From the NCBI GenBank assembly GCA_009916335.1, contig SAAR01000023.1:1-20353 (forward strand): DNA of 20,353 nt, in the 5' to 3' direction. How positions within the stretch are numbered: the stretch's first letter is position 1; each line of letters starts with the position of its first letter. A model generated the notes under the pieces. That model did no database searches and was not told the origin of the DNA. It was given only the letters and a program-made list of their open reading frames with translations. Below are positions 1 through 7,361 of this stretch, in pieces. The DNA comes from Erysipelotrichia bacterium. GTDB taxonomy: Bacteria; Bacillota_I; Bacilli_A; Erysipelotrichales; Erysipelotrichaceae. The position numbers and the translations under genes were made by a program.

Positions 1-187
1 ATGAAATTGGATAGGCTTTTAATTCATTATATTTAATTTCTAATTCCTCTAATTCTTTTTGTCCTTTTTTAATACGCATAGAACGCATTACTAGTGTAAT
101 TACTAACACAACAAGTAATATTAAAAGACCGATCAAAATCATTTCAATAGTAACCATATTTTTTAGTTTATTGATAAATCCATCCAT
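1..187 (-). CDS. ezrA: EzrA-like septation ring regulator, N-terminal part (runs off left edge)
   Basis: The first 62 codons of a minus-strand gene are present; the rest lies outside the window. The start is ATG at 187-185, preceded by GAGGTG six bases upstream. The peptide begins MDGFINKLKNMVTIEMILIG, has one strongly hydrophobic segment at about residues 14-34, then a basic stretch (RSMRIKKGQK), then the start of a charged heptad-like helix with the phrase YNELKSL. A single N-terminal membrane anchor followed directly by cytoplasmic coiled coil is the layout of EzrA, the membrane protein that restrains and positions the FtsZ ring in Bacillota, and ezrA is often near rpsD, which is about 1.1 kb away here. 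The name is inferred from this layout and location. Any other single-pass coiled-coil protein cannot be excluded from 62 residues. Confidence 0.55.
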   Translation of the reverse strand, partial: MDGFINKLKNMVTIEMILIGLLILLVVLVITLVMRSMRIKKGQKELEELEIKYNELKAYPIS

Positions 188-207
188 AAGAACACCTCGC
201 TTAATCT

Positions 208-216
208 ATTGTATCA
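208..216 (-). promoter_or_regulatory. Extended -10 element for the EzrA-like gene
   Basis: Read on the minus strand this is TGATACAAT, an extended -10 box (TGn followed by TACAAT) about 20 bases upstream of the start codon at 187. No good -35 hexamer is seen 16-18 bases further up, which is usual for extended -10 promoters. Confidence 0.5.
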
Positions 217-398
217 TATTATCACTTATTTTTATTACTATTTTTTTAATTCATAATTCTTTTTTTCTTCCCTATTTTATTTCCTATCTATCTATACATT
301 TCATCTATATTCAAAATGAAGTAATAATCAATTTTAAGTGGAACACACATTGATTCGTTTACGATCATATAGATAAAATTCACTTCTCAAAAAAAAGG

Positions 399-418
399 TT
401 GCAAAGAAAACTTTGCAA
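399..418. promoter_or_regulatory. Perfect inverted repeat just upstream of the -35 box; possible operator
   Basis: TTGCAAAG, AAAA, CTTTGCAA: two 8-base arms around a 4-base centre, ending six bases before the TTGACA box at 425. A palindrome of this size next to the promoter of an Xre-regulator operon fits an operator for autoregulation (inference). Alternatively, on the minus strand the stem is followed by CC and eight T, so it could end antisense transcripts. Confidence 0.5.
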
Positions 419-424
419 AACATG

Positions 425-453
425 TTGACAAGTAAACTTGGTAATGATATATT
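425..453 (+). promoter_or_regulatory. Sigma-A type promoter of the DUF6442/Xre operon
   Basis: TTGACA at 425-430, a 17-base spacer, TATATT at 448-453. This is close to the housekeeping consensus with optimal spacing. Transcription would start near 460, about 35 bases before the first gene. The word AACTTGG occurs inside the spacer (435-441) and again at 469-475, bracketing the -10 box and start, which could be repeated half-sites. Confidence 0.75.
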
Positions 454-495
454 CTAAGTGTCAATAAAACTTGGCGGATAAAGGAGGATATATCA

Positions 496-810
496 ATGAA
501 TAAAGAAGAAATTTTAGCAAAAAGCAAAAAAGAAAATATACTTGGAGACGAACGTGAAAAAGAGGTGCGTATACGGCGTGACGCTTTCTCACTTTGGGGA
601 TTGATTATTTTAGGTTGTATTATAATGATAATCAAATTGGTTAGAGTGCAATCTCCAGCAGATATAATATCTCTATTAGCCTGCACATCAGGTTTAGCAT
701 TTGTTTATGAGGGTATCAAATTGAAAAAGAAATTCACTCTTTTTTGTGGGGGTATTTTATTAGTATTTTCAGCCTACTGTTTTTATAAATTTTGCGTGGG
801 GTTATTTTAA
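496..810 (+). CDS. Small membrane protein, DUF6442-like
   Basis: A 104-residue protein with an excellent ribosome site (AAAGGAGG at 481-488) ahead of ATG at 496. It has a charged cytoplasmic N-terminus beginning MNKEEILAKSKKEN and continuing with DEREKEVRIRRDAF, then three hydrophobic segments at about residues 33-48, 57-75 and 81-102. The N-terminal pattern (KEEIL.KSRKEN...GDEREKE) is the one I associate with the DUF6442 family, whose genes commonly sit beside a small Xre regulator. That arrangement is seen here: the stop codon overlaps the next gene's start by one base (TAATG). No biochemical function is known to me; the pairing suggests a membrane partner or target of the regulator. The membrane prediction is solid, the family name likely. 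Confidence 0.8.
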   Translation: MNKEEILAKSKKENILGDEREKEVRIRRDAFSLWGLIILGCIIMIIKLVRVQSPADIISLLACTSGLAFVYEGIKLKKKFTLFCGGILLVFSAYCFYKFCVGLF

Positions 811-1022
811 TGGACAATAAATTGATTTTAAAAAACAATCTCAAAGAAGTGCGGACAGAAAAGAAGCTATCTCAATCTGCATTAGCTGATATGGTTGGAG
901 TATCTCGTAATACGATTAGTTCCATAGAAACAGGACAATTCAATCCTACTGCTAAACTTGCACTTATTTTATGTATTGCACTTGATAAAAAGTTTGAAGA
1001 ATTATTTTATTTTGAAGAGTAA
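810..1022 (+). CDS. Xre-family (Cro/CI type) helix-turn-helix regulator
   Basis: A 70-residue DNA-binding protein that is essentially one HTH_3 domain: KLSQSALADMVGVSRNTISS at about residues 18-37 is the helix-turn-helix, followed by IETGQFNPTAKLALILCIAL. ATG at 810 is chosen because it overlaps the upstream stop codon (TAATG) and has GTGGGG about eight bases before it; a longer TTG-start version from 792 would begin inside the previous gene with no ribosome site. The small size, lack of an effector domain and coupling to a membrane protein gene resemble the compact regulators found beside DUF6442 or DUF3796-like membrane proteins. It probably represses its own promoter through the palindrome at 399-418 (inference). 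No terminator is evident directly after it. Confidence 0.88.
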   Translation: MDNKLILKNNLKEVRTEKKLSQSALADMVGVSRNTISSIETGQFNPTAKLALILCIALDKKFEELFYFEE

Positions 1023-1040
1023 TTTTATGAAACCACATTT

Positions 1041-1088
1041 TTGCATTACCTTTTTATAAAAAAGTTGCATTACCTTTTTATAAAAAAG
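1041..1088. repeat. Perfect 24-bp tandem duplication upstream of the rpsD promoter
   Basis: The 24-base unit starting TTGCATTACC and ending with TTTTTATAAAAAAG occurs twice without a mismatch (1041-1064 and 1065-1088). The second copy ends one base before the -35 hexamer. Each unit carries T- and A-tracts in a locally self-complementary arrangement (CTTTTT ATA AAAAAG). Its place just above the -35 box suggests a doubled UP element (inference). Confidence 0.85.
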
Positions 1089-1089
1089 T

Positions 1090-1118
1090 TTGACTTTACA
1101 CTATACATTTAATATAAT
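1090..1118 (+). promoter_or_regulatory. Strong promoter of rpsD
   Basis: TTGACT at 1090-1095, a 17-base spacer, and a perfect TATAAT at 1113-1118. The start would be near 1125, giving an untranslated leader of about 180 bases. Confidence 0.82.
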
Positions 1119-1124
1119 AAATAA

Positions 1125-1303
1125 GCGTCAAAATGATAGCAGCATACAAAGTCTGGTGAACAGGCGTTGATAACGTAATTATACGGGATATTGAGTAACT
1201 CGGCTGCCTAAGAGCGAAGGTATCGTATGTATCAACACCCTACCAAGATGATTTGTATTGTTATTGTTTTTACGATATGTGAAACAATAAGGAGGTCATT
1301 ATC
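1125..1303 (+). promoter_or_regulatory. Structured rpsD leader; probable S4-binding autoregulatory element
   Basis: The leader is richer in G/C than its surroundings and folds by eye. GTCTG (1151-1155) pairs with CAGGC (1161-1165, one G-U). Directly next to it, GTTGATA (1166-1172) pairs at long range with TATCAAC (1230-1236). Inside, TACG (1182-1185) pairs with CGTA (1224-1227), extended by ATA/TAT past a two-G bulge. The first hairpin's loop GTG can pair with CAC at 1236-1238, which would make a pseudoknot. rpsD genes of Bacillota are known to be repressed by their own product through leader RNA; that this is such an element is inferred from position and structure. Confidence 0.68.
1261..1290 (+). 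promoter_or_regulatory. Hairpin abutting the rpsD ribosome binding site
   Basis: TTATTGTTT (1261-1269) and AAACAATAA (1282-1290) are perfect 9-base arms with a 12-base loop, and GGAGG starts at the next base (1291). The stem is A/T-rich and too weak for a terminator, with no T-run after it. It could stack against or modulate access to the ribosome site, working with the larger leader fold (inference). Confidence 0.5.
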
Positions 1304-1915
1304 ATGGCAAGAATCACAAAACCAGTAAATAAAACTTCTAGACGCTTAGGTTTTTCAATTTTAGAAACTGGTAAAGAATTTTCAAAAGGTAAACAGCGTC
1401 AATATGCACCAGGACAACATGGTCCTACAAAAAGAGTTAAATTAACAAACTATGGTTTACAGTTAAGAGAAAAACAAAGAATCCGTTACATGTATGGAAT
1501 TAACGAACGTCAATTCTACAACACTTATAAAAAAGCAGCTAAAATGTCAGGTGTTACAGGTCATAACTTCTTATTCATGTTAGAATCAAGATTAGACAAT
1601 GTTGTATACCGTATGGGATTTGCAACTACTCGTAGACAAGCTAGACAATTTGTTAACCACGGTCATTTCTTAGTAGATGGAAAGAAAGTAGATATTCCTT
1701 CATACCAAGTAAAACCTGGACAAGTGATTGAAGTAAAAGAAAAATCACTAAACTTAACTGCTATTAATGAAGCATTAGAAGCTACTTTAAGCACTCCAGC
1801 ATTTGTTGATGTTGATAAGAATGCAAAAAAAGGTAAATATGTACGTTTGCCTGAAAGAGCTGAATTAAACGCTGAAATCAATGAATTATTAGTGGTAGAA
1901 TACTACAACAGATAG
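1304..1915 (+). CDS. rpsD: 30S ribosomal protein S4
   Basis: 203 residues, the usual length for bacterial S4, with GGAGG nine bases before ATG. The N-terminal region has the signature [15 protein letters not shown] followed by QYAPGQHGP. The S4 RNA-binding domain spans about residues 93-150 ([20 protein letters not shown], then [19 protein letters not shown]). The C-terminus ends LLVVEYYNR, as is typical. S4 nucleates 30S assembly by binding the 16S 5' domain. There is no cysteine at all, so this is the zinc-free form that lacks the N-terminal zinc site seen in many S4 proteins. It is monocistronic, with its own promoter, leader and terminator, and is probably autoregulated by S4 binding to the leader. 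The identity is certain. Confidence 0.98.
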   Translation: MARITKPVNKTSRRLGFSILETGKEFSKGKQRQYAPGQHGPTKRVKLTNYGLQLREKQRIRYMYGINERQFYNTYKKAAKMSGVTGHNFLFMLESRLDNVVYRMGFATTRRQARQFVNHGHFLVDGKKVDIPSYQVKPGQVIEVKEKSLNLTAINEALEATLSTPAFVDVDKNAKKGKYVRLPERAELNAEINELLVVEYYNR

Positions 1916-1920
1916 TTAAC

Positions 1921-1948
1921 AAAAAAGTCCAAAACTGGACTTTTTTTT
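1921..1948. terminator. Bidirectional terminator between rpsD and ssb
   Basis: Arms AAAAAAGTCCA (1921-1931) and TGGACTTTTTT (1936-1946), loop AAAC, with an eight-T run on the plus strand (1941-1948) and a six-T run when read on the minus strand. It can serve rpsD on one side and the converging ssb gene on the other. Confidence 0.9.
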
Positions 1949-1953
1949 CTTGC

Positions 1954-2286
1954 TTACAAATGATCTTGTTTGTTAAGAATATGCGAAATTTTTTCTACGA
2001 TCAGTTCATAGTTGTAATAGGTAACTCCCTCATCACTTGTATGTGAATACGATTGTATTCTTCCTTTTACTCCTACCACATTTCCTTCTTGGCAATACGA
2101 TAAACTGTTTTCTGCAATTGTCCGCCATAATTTACAAACAATCACATCATGTTCATACTCTCCATCAACATTTTTAAAACTACGCTGTGAGTCGATCATT
2201 AAATTCATATACTTTAAACCTGTCGTTGTTGTTTGTAACTGCGGCGTTTCCATTACTGTTCCTACTAATATAAATTGATTTAACAT
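1954..2286 (-). CDS. ssb: Short single-stranded DNA-binding protein (SSB, SsbB-like)
   Basis: 110 residues forming a single OB fold: MLNQFILVGTVMETPQLQTT at the start, then MNLMIDSQRSFKNVDGEYEHDVIVCKLWRTIAENSLSYCQEGNVVGVKGRIQSY in register with SSB strands, ending shortly after YYNYELIVEKISHIL. AAAGGAGTG lies six bases before ATG at 2286. The glycine-rich linker and acidic DDDIPF-type tail of housekeeping SSB are absent; the chain ends NKQDHL. In Bacillus the comparable short protein SsbB (about 113 residues) coats incoming DNA in transformation, while SsbA is the replication protein. This may therefore be an accessory SSB, or the normal short form of this lineage. It is a single-gene transcript with its own promoter and a shared terminator. 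Confidence 0.88.
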   Translation of the reverse strand: MLNQFILVGTVMETPQLQTTTTGLKYMNLMIDSQRSFKNVDGEYEHDVIVCKLWRTIAENSLSYCQEGNVVGVKGRIQSYSHTSDEGVTYYNYELIVEKISHILNKQDHL

Positions 2287-2313
2287 AACACTCCTTTCTG
2301 TATCCCTGTTATG

Positions 2314-2341
2314 ATTATACTATACGAAACGGTGTATGCAA
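2314..2341 (-). promoter_or_regulatory. Promoter of the short ssb gene
   Basis: On the minus strand: TTGCAT (2341-2336), 16-base spacer, TATAAT (2319-2314), about 28 bases before the ssb start codon. Confidence 0.7.
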
Positions 2342-2367
2342 AATGTATAAACTCGTTATTTGTTAAT

Positions 2368-2392
2368 AAAAAAAGCCTGTATATAGGCTTTT
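2368..2392 (-). terminator. Terminator after ymfH
   Basis: On the minus strand AAAAGCCT, a six-base loop, AGGCTTTT, then a continuing T-run (2374-2368). It lies directly after the ymfH stop codon and before the ssb promoter. Confidence 0.88.
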
Positions 2393-2402
2393 CTTAAAGT
2401 CA

Positions 2403-3680
2403 TTAACCATTTTGAACAATTGGTTCAATCACTACTTTACTATAATTATCGAGATCAATATTTTTCAAAGCCACGATTAAATCTTCAGCTTTAATCGTTT
2501 CCACTACTTCAATGGCTTCAAAGAAATCTAAATTGGCGAAATAATTACGCATATAAGTAACGGCAATCTGTTTATGATCATTTAAAGCATTGATACTAAC
2601 CCCAAAATAGCGATGACGTAAAGTTTCTAAAGCTTTTTCATCAATCTGTTCAATCTGTTGTAAAGTATCAAAGATCATCTTTTCAAATGCTTCAATTTTT
2701 TCACTTTCCCCATAAAACATCAACATTCCATAATCACTACCTAAATCAATTTCAAAAGAAAAGGCAGGATTGATAATTTCTTCATCGATCCATTTTTGAT
2801 AATTAGGATTCAATGATGAGAAATATAAATCGAACAACATTTTATAACACCACTCATCACGATTGCGTTGTTCACTATTTGCATTCCCTTTCATCTTAAA
2901 GGAAATTGTAACTTTAGGAATACTAACCTCCATTTGTATCTTATGTTCTTTACACTTAACATAATTTGGCTCCTCATACTTTTTACGTTCTACATGAGCT
3001 ACTGCAGGGAACGTTTTTTTCGCTTGATTTGCTTTAATGACATCTAAAAGTTCCTTGCTATCTTTTCCACTGACACCTATTAGAATCATCTTTGATGGAT
3101 GATAGTTAAGGGCATAGCATTGTTCAAGTTGCACTTTCGTTGTGGCATTGACACTTTTTTTATCTCCTCCTATATCATGGATCAGTGGGTGTAATGTAAA
3201 CAATGAACTTAGTGTTTCATTAATAATTCTCACTTCACTCATCTGTTGATACATTTCTAATTCTTGAATGATGATTCCTTTTTCTTTTTCAACGGAAGCC
3301 TCGCTAATATTCAATGATTGTACAAAATCTAACAGTAAATTAAGTGGTGGGATTGGATCATTCGCAGTGGAAAAATAATACGCTGTTTCACTATAAGAAG
3401 TAAACGCATTTACATTCGCTCCCATCTTGGCGAATACATCCATCACGTCCTGTGTTTCATCTTCAAGCATCTTATGTTCAAGAAAATGGGCGATCCCTGC
3501 TGGAAAATGATATTCCTGTTGTTCACTAACCTGATTTAAATCTAAAGCACCTAAGGGTGTTGCCATTAAAAAGAATGATTTAGCAAAATCCTTTTTTTCC
3601 CATAAAATGACTTTTAACCCATTATCTAAAGTTTCTTCAATATAGCTTTCATGAAAACGTTCATTAACTATTTTATTCAT
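2403..3680 (-). CDS. ymfH: M16-family zinc peptidase, YmfH type (catalytic partner)
   Basis: 425 residues. The inverted zinc motif HxxEH is intact (HFLEH at residues 65-69), and the stretch EKEKGIIIQELEMY at 131-144 supplies the further glutamate ligand, so the chain should be an active pitrilysin-like peptidase. The NAFTSYSETAYYF stretch after the motif is typical of the family. The start codon lies inside the end of the upstream gene (8-base overlap at 3673-3680), implying translational coupling with its inactive partner. The pair corresponds to Bacillus YmfF/YmfH, downstream of spoIIIE. Current automated names for the pair are of the form EF-P 5-aminopentanol modification-associated protein YfmF/YfmH, reflecting a genetic link to elongation factor P modification in Bacillus. 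The peptide substrate is not evident from sequence. Confidence 0.9.
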   Translation of the reverse strand: MNKIVNERFHESYIEETLDNGLKVILWEKKDFAKSFFLMATPLGALDLNQVSEQQEYHFPAGIAHFLEHKMLEDETQDVMDVFAKMGANVNAFTSYSETAYYFSTANDPIPPLNLLLDFVQSLNISEASVEKEKGIIIQELEMYQQMSEVRIINETLSSLFTLHPLIHDIGGDKKSVNATTKVQLEQCYALNYHPSKMILIGVSGKDSKELLDVIKANQAKKTFPAVAHVERKKYEEPNYVKCKEHKIQMEVSIPKVTISFKMKGNANSEQRNRDEWCYKMLFDLYFSSLNPNYQKWIDEEIINPAFSFEIDLGSDYGMLMFYGESEKIEAFEKMIFDTLQQIEQIDEKALETLRHRYFGVSINALNDHKQIAVTYMRNYFANLDFFEAIEVVETIKAEDLIVALKNIDLDNYSKVVIEPIVQNG

Positions 3681-4929
3681 TTATATCACCTTCTTTCGCT
3701 GTTACTATATAAGAAGTTACATATTGACACTTTTGCATAACTCTTATTATGTCTTGCTTGCTAACACTTTGAATCCCAGCAATTACTTGTGATAAGTTTT
3801 CTTTCTGCTTTAAAAGTATATTACGATATTCTAATGCCAAAATAGAATCCATGTCATCATTGCTAGAAAGCAGAGAATTAACGATCATTTTCTTAGATAC
3901 TTCAATTAATTCGTCCTCAAAATTACCATCACGCATACACTGATACTGTTCTTCTATTAATTGCAACGTTTTATCTATATTGACATGATCGACTCCAGTA
4001 CTTACTCCTATAATTCCATCATATGCATTAATAGCTGAATAAATTGAATAACATAAACTATTTTTTTCACGCACATTTTGAAACAACAATGAAGATGGCA
4101 ACTGGCCAAAAATTGCATTTGCTACACGCAATGCTTTAAAATCAGGATCGTCATTACTAATCGAAGTTGTATAAATAGAAGTAATATAACTTTGCGTAAT
4201 ATTGCGATAACCATAATATCGTTTTTCTTTTTCTTGATATGCAAGGGTGTAATTGACTTTTACATTTTCTTTTTGAACACGATTAAACGTTGGTAAATAT
4301 CGCTCACAAAGCTCTTTTACTTCTTTTTCATCGACATTACCAAATACCAAAATATCTACTTGATAATCATTTAACAGTGCTTGATACTCATCATTCACAT
4401 CATCTAAAGATACCTTTTCAATTGCTTCATAAGATGGATTTACTCCTTTTCCTAAAGGTTGTCCTTCCCCTGCAACTTTCAATGCTTCCAACACACAAAA
4501 TGTACTAGGATCATCTAATGAGCGTTTCATATATGCACTTTGTACACTTTTCGCTTCATCAAGGCGTTCTTTCAAAAAAGATTGTTGTTTCATTAGTGGG
4601 TGTAATAAAAATTCATTTAACAAACGAAACTGTTCCTCTAATAAATTGATTTTACCATGAATATAATCGGCATGAATACTCTTTACTTTCGCTATGATTA
4701 CTTGCGCATTCCCAATAATATTACTTGTTACACTAAAACTAGAGCCATACATCTTATCTAAGTGATTGCTCACCTTCTGTTTTGTGTCATACTTTGCACA
4801 AACATCATTTAATAAATTCGCCAGCAATATTTTACTCATTACTTTCGATTCATCTAAAGGCGATAAAAAGCGTACACTAATAATTGTGTTTTTAAACTTT
4901 TGATCGTGAATAATTTTTACATTGTTCAT
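3673..4929 (-). CDS. ymfF: M16-family peptidase-like protein, YmfF type (non-catalytic partner)
   Basis: 418 residues of the M16 fold without the HxxEH zinc motif: the region where it would fall reads KSILLANLLNDVCAKYD-like (MSKILLANLLNDVCAKY). Family marks further along include GNAQVIIAKVKS, RNITQSYITSIYTTSISNDD and the C-terminal half motif FGQLPSSLLFQNVREKNSLC, the last resembling the F/L-x-x-x-RE-K-x-L-x-Y substrate-binding stretch of M16 C-terminal domains. It precedes and overlaps the active ymfH gene, as expected for a two-chain peptidase in which one chain is catalytic and the other substrate-binding. GAGAGGAAG lies upstream of ATG at 4929. No convincing promoter is seen between the ftsK terminator and this gene, so expression may rely partly on read-through. 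Confidence 0.88.
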   Translation of the reverse strand: MNNVKIIHDQKFKNTIISVRFLSPLDESKVMSKILLANLLNDVCAKYDTKQKVSNHLDKMYGSSFSVTSNIIGNAQVIIAKVKSIHADYIHGKINLLEEQFRLLNEFLLHPLMKQQSFLKERLDEAKSVQSAYMKRSLDDPSTFCVLEALKVAGEGQPLGKGVNPSYEAIEKVSLDDVNDEYQALLNDYQVDILVFGNVDEKEVKELCERYLPTFNRVQKENVKVNYTLAYQEKEKRYYGYRNITQSYITSIYTTSISNDDPDFKALRVANAIFGQLPSSLLFQNVREKNSLCYSIYSAINAYDGIIGVSTGVDHVNIDKTLQLIEEQYQCMRDGNFEDELIEVSKKMIVNSLLSSNDDMDSILALEYRNILLKQKENLSQVIAGIQSVSKQDIIRVMQKCQYVTSYIVTAKEGDINE

Positions 4930-4969
4930 TTTATACTTCCTCTCTTATATAGTATTGCCATTTTTTCTT

Positions 4970-5002
4970 ATAAAAAACTTAAAAACTGTTTTCACAGTTT
5001 TT
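4970..5002 (-). terminator. Terminator overlapping the ftsK stop codon
   Basis: On the minus strand AAAAACTGT (5002-4994), GAAA loop, ACAGTTTTT (4989-4981), followed by AAGTTTTTT. The ftsK stop codon (5003-5001) is at the base of the stem. Confidence 0.8.
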
Positions 5003-7334
5003 AGTTTTCTTCTTCATTATCATTTTTAATAAATACTTCTCTTGGTTTACTTCCTTTGGAAGGACCAACTACCCCATTCGCCTCTAGGGAATCTATTAAT
5101 CTTGCTGCTCGAGAATACCCAATGGAAAACTTTCTTTGAATAAAAGAAGTGCTTGCTTTCTGTGCCTCTATCACAAAAGAGCGTACTTCTTCATACAGTG
5201 GATCATCAAAATCACTAACTGCTCCTCCTTGTGAATCCACTTCTTCTAAGCGTAAGAAAATATCATCATAACGAGGCAATGCTTGTGCACTACAATATTG
5301 TGCAATCGCATTTACTTCATTGTCCGATACAAAACACCCTTGTACTCGTGTGGCTACTTGTTCCCCCACAGGAACGTAGAGCATATCTCCTAACCCTAAT
5401 AGTTTTTCTGCCCCTTGTTGATCCAAAATTGTTCTTGAATCAACGGCACTAGAAACAGCAAAGGCAATACGACTTGGAATATTAGCTTTAATTACACCAG
5501 TAATGACATCTACCGATGGTCTTTGTGTTGCTACAATCAAATGGATCCCTGCCGCACGAGCTAACTGTGTAATTCTTTGAATACTAGATTCTACTTCTTT
5601 AGCCGCAACGAGCATTAAATCTGCTAATTCATCTATCACAACCATAATAAACGGCATCGCTTGTAATACTTCCTCAGGGTGTTCTTTCAAGTAATGATTA
5701 TAACCTGCAATATTACGCACACCTAATTTAGAAAATAAATCATAGCGATCTTCCATCATTTTTACAATTACTTTTAAAGCACGACTTGCTTCTTCCCCAT
5801 TTGTAATGACAGGGGCAATTAAATGAGGAATTTTGGCATACTGTGTAAATTCCACCTTTTTAGGATCAATCAACAGCATTTTCACTTCATCTGGTTTAGT
5901 ACGCATTAAAATACTTGTAATAATCGCATTCACACATACTGATTTACCACTACCAGTCGCTCCAGCAATTAATAAGTGCGGCATTTTATTCAATTCACCA
6001 TACACACAGTTCCCCATCAAATCTTTTCCTAAAGCAAACAATAACTTTTTATGTTCACTGCCTGCTGGAATAGCTTTCATTAGATCACGCATTGCGACTG
6101 TTGTTTTTTCTTGATTAGGAATTTCAATTCCTACTGTACTTTTCCCAGGAATTGGTGCTTCAATACGAATATCTTTTGCGGCTAACCCCATTTTAATATC
6201 CTGTTGTAAATTACTAATACGATTGACACGCACACCATTTTCTGGACGTAATTCAAATTTTGTTACACTTGGTCCAATATGCGTATCAACCAATGAAACA
6301 TTCACACCAAATTGTTCCAATATATAAACAAGTTGTTTCCCACTTTCATTTGCTGCACTAACATTTACTCCTGATTTTGTTTTACGATCAGGTAAATTCA
6401 ACAAACGTATATTTGGTAAACGATAGTTTTTAAAATCATTCACATATTTACTCGCTTTACTTTCTTTATCCACTTGTTTATGATTCGTAAAAGAAGGGGT
6501 TTCTTTCCTTACATCAGCACTGCTTGCTGTTGGGGAAGAAAGAACATTTTCCTCTTCACCAATAACATCACTTACATCAATAAAAGTTGATTTTCCATGT
6601 TTCTTTTCTTCTTCATCAAGCATATCTGCAAAATCTTCCTGTTCAAACGATTCATAATCAATAAACGCAAACGGTTTACTTTCTGTATGTGCTTTTTTCG
6701 TTTCTTTTTCCACATTTTTAATGCGTTTCTTTTCTGCTCTCGCTTGTTTGTGATCCGCTAATTTATTGGCAAAAAACTCATTTTTACTACCAAAAAATGC
6801 ACTGATTTTTTGCATGCGTTCCTTAGAAATAAGCAGTATCACACCTAAAATAACAAGAAAAGCAATGACGACAAAACTTCCTATACGATCGAAAAGCAGG
6901 GAGGATAGCCCATATAGGAAAGCCCCTAAAAGACCTCCACCTACTGCCATCTTACCAGCTAAAATCGTTTGCAAATGCGATGTGTAATCATTAAACACAC
7001 GCATTCCACTTAGTGTTTCATCTTGAGGAATTGCACAGAACATTAGCCAAGCGATAAACAATAAAAGAAAACCGATGTAATATCTCATACGAATACCCTT
7101 TAATGTTTTATCTTTTACAAGTAGAATCGAAAGAACGATTAAAATCAAATAAAAGATACCATACATATTACCTACAAGCATTTTCACAACATTCGTTAAA
7201 AACTCGCCGACTGGTCCTGCCTCTAAAACACCAATAATAGATAATACAATCATTAAAAGAGAATATATGTATAAATTCACTTCACTATCACTAAATGAAG
7301 AATTACTCTTTTTTCTTGTTTTCTTTTTTGCCAT
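5001..7334 (-). CDS. ftsK: DNA translocase FtsK/SpoIIIE
   Basis: 777 residues. Four hydrophobic segments lie at about residues 20-38, 55-73, 86-102 and 128-169 (the last covers more than one pass), followed by a charged linker (about 175-300). The RecA-like motor follows: alpha/beta region from about 305 (FKNYRLPNIRLLNLP, FELRPENGVRVNRISNL), Walker A GATGSGKS at 458-465 and Walker B with VVIDELADLM at about 565-573. The C-terminal winged-helix gamma domain (about 712-777: SFIQRKFSIGYSRAARLIDS, then NGVVGPSKGSKPREVFI) reads KOPS/SRS-type polarity sequences. It pumps chromosomal DNA through the closing septum at division or sporulation. A strong ribosome site (GGGGGGAG) precedes ATG. It follows rnjB by 27 bases, so both are likely one transcript, as with rnjB and spoIIIE in Bacillus. 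Confidence 0.97.
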   Translation of the reverse strand: MAKKKTRKKSNSSFSDSEVNLYIYSLLMIVLSIIGVLEAGPVGEFLTNVVKMLVGNMYGIFYLILIVLSILLVKDKTLKGIRMRYYIGFLLLFIAWLMFCAIPQDETLSGMRVFNDYTSHLQTILAGKMAVGGGLLGAFLYGLSSLLFDRIGSFVVIAFLVILGVILLISKERMQKISAFFGSKNEFFANKLADHKQARAEKKRIKNVEKETKKAHTESKPFAFIDYESFEQEDFADMLDEEEKKHGKSTFIDVSDVIGEEENVLSSPTASSADVRKETPSFTNHKQVDKESKASKYVNDFKNYRLPNIRLLNLPDRKTKSGVNVSAANESGKQLVYILEQFGVNVSLVDTHIGPSVTKFELRPENGVRVNRISNLQQDIKMGLAAKDIRIEAPIPGKSTVGIEIPNQEKTTVAMRDLMKAIPAGSEHKKLLFALGKDLMGNCVYGELNKMPHLLIAGATGSGKSVCVNAIITSILMRTKPDEVKMLLIDPKKVEFTQYAKIPHLIAPVITNGEEASRALKVIVKMMEDRYDLFSKLGVRNIAGYNHYLKEHPEEVLQAMPFIMVVIDELADLMLVAAKEVESSIQRITQLARAAGIHLIVATQRPSVDVITGVIKANIPSRIAFAVSSAVDSRTILDQQGAEKLLGLGDMLYVPVGEQVATRVQGCFVSDNEVNAIAQYCSAQALPRYDDIFLRLEEVDSQGGAVSDFDDPLYEEVRSFVIEAQKASTSFIQRKFSIGYSRAARLIDSLEANGVVGPSKGSKPREVFIKNDNEEEN

Positions 7335-7361
7335 ATACTCCCCCCTTATCTTTATATTTTT

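Larger units (their letters stand above)
188..424. other. Intergenic A/T-rich stretch between divergent genes
   Basis: The 308-base gap between the EzrA-like gene and the small membrane protein gene holds the extended -10 of the former at its left, the inverted repeat and promoter of the latter at its right, and otherwise only A/T-rich sequence. The one open frame on the plus strand (171-353) has no ribosome site and a low-complexity Ile/Phe/Leu composition, so it is not called. Confidence 0.5.

Noticed and set aside
171..353. Plus-strand 60-codon frame at the left end
   Set aside because: It overlaps the start of the EzrA-like gene, lacks a ribosome site, and is low-complexity Ile/Phe/Ser.
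387..686. Minus-strand 99-codon frame over the DUF6442-like gene
   Set aside because: It lies antisense to a gene with a strong promoter, a perfect ribosome site and a coupled partner; its own composition is not family-like.
1125..1303. T-box or metabolite riboswitch in the rpsD leader
   Set aside because: There is no T-box consensus sequence, no competing terminator, and the downstream gene is a ribosomal protein; an S4 autoregulatory leader explains the structure better.
5833..6114. Plus-strand frame of 93 codons inside ftsK
   Set aside because: It is the antisense shadow of the FtsK motor domain, has no ribosome site, and the minus-strand protein is unambiguous. The same holds for plus-strand frames at 5231-5452, 6766-6987, 8411-8635 and 19095-19535.
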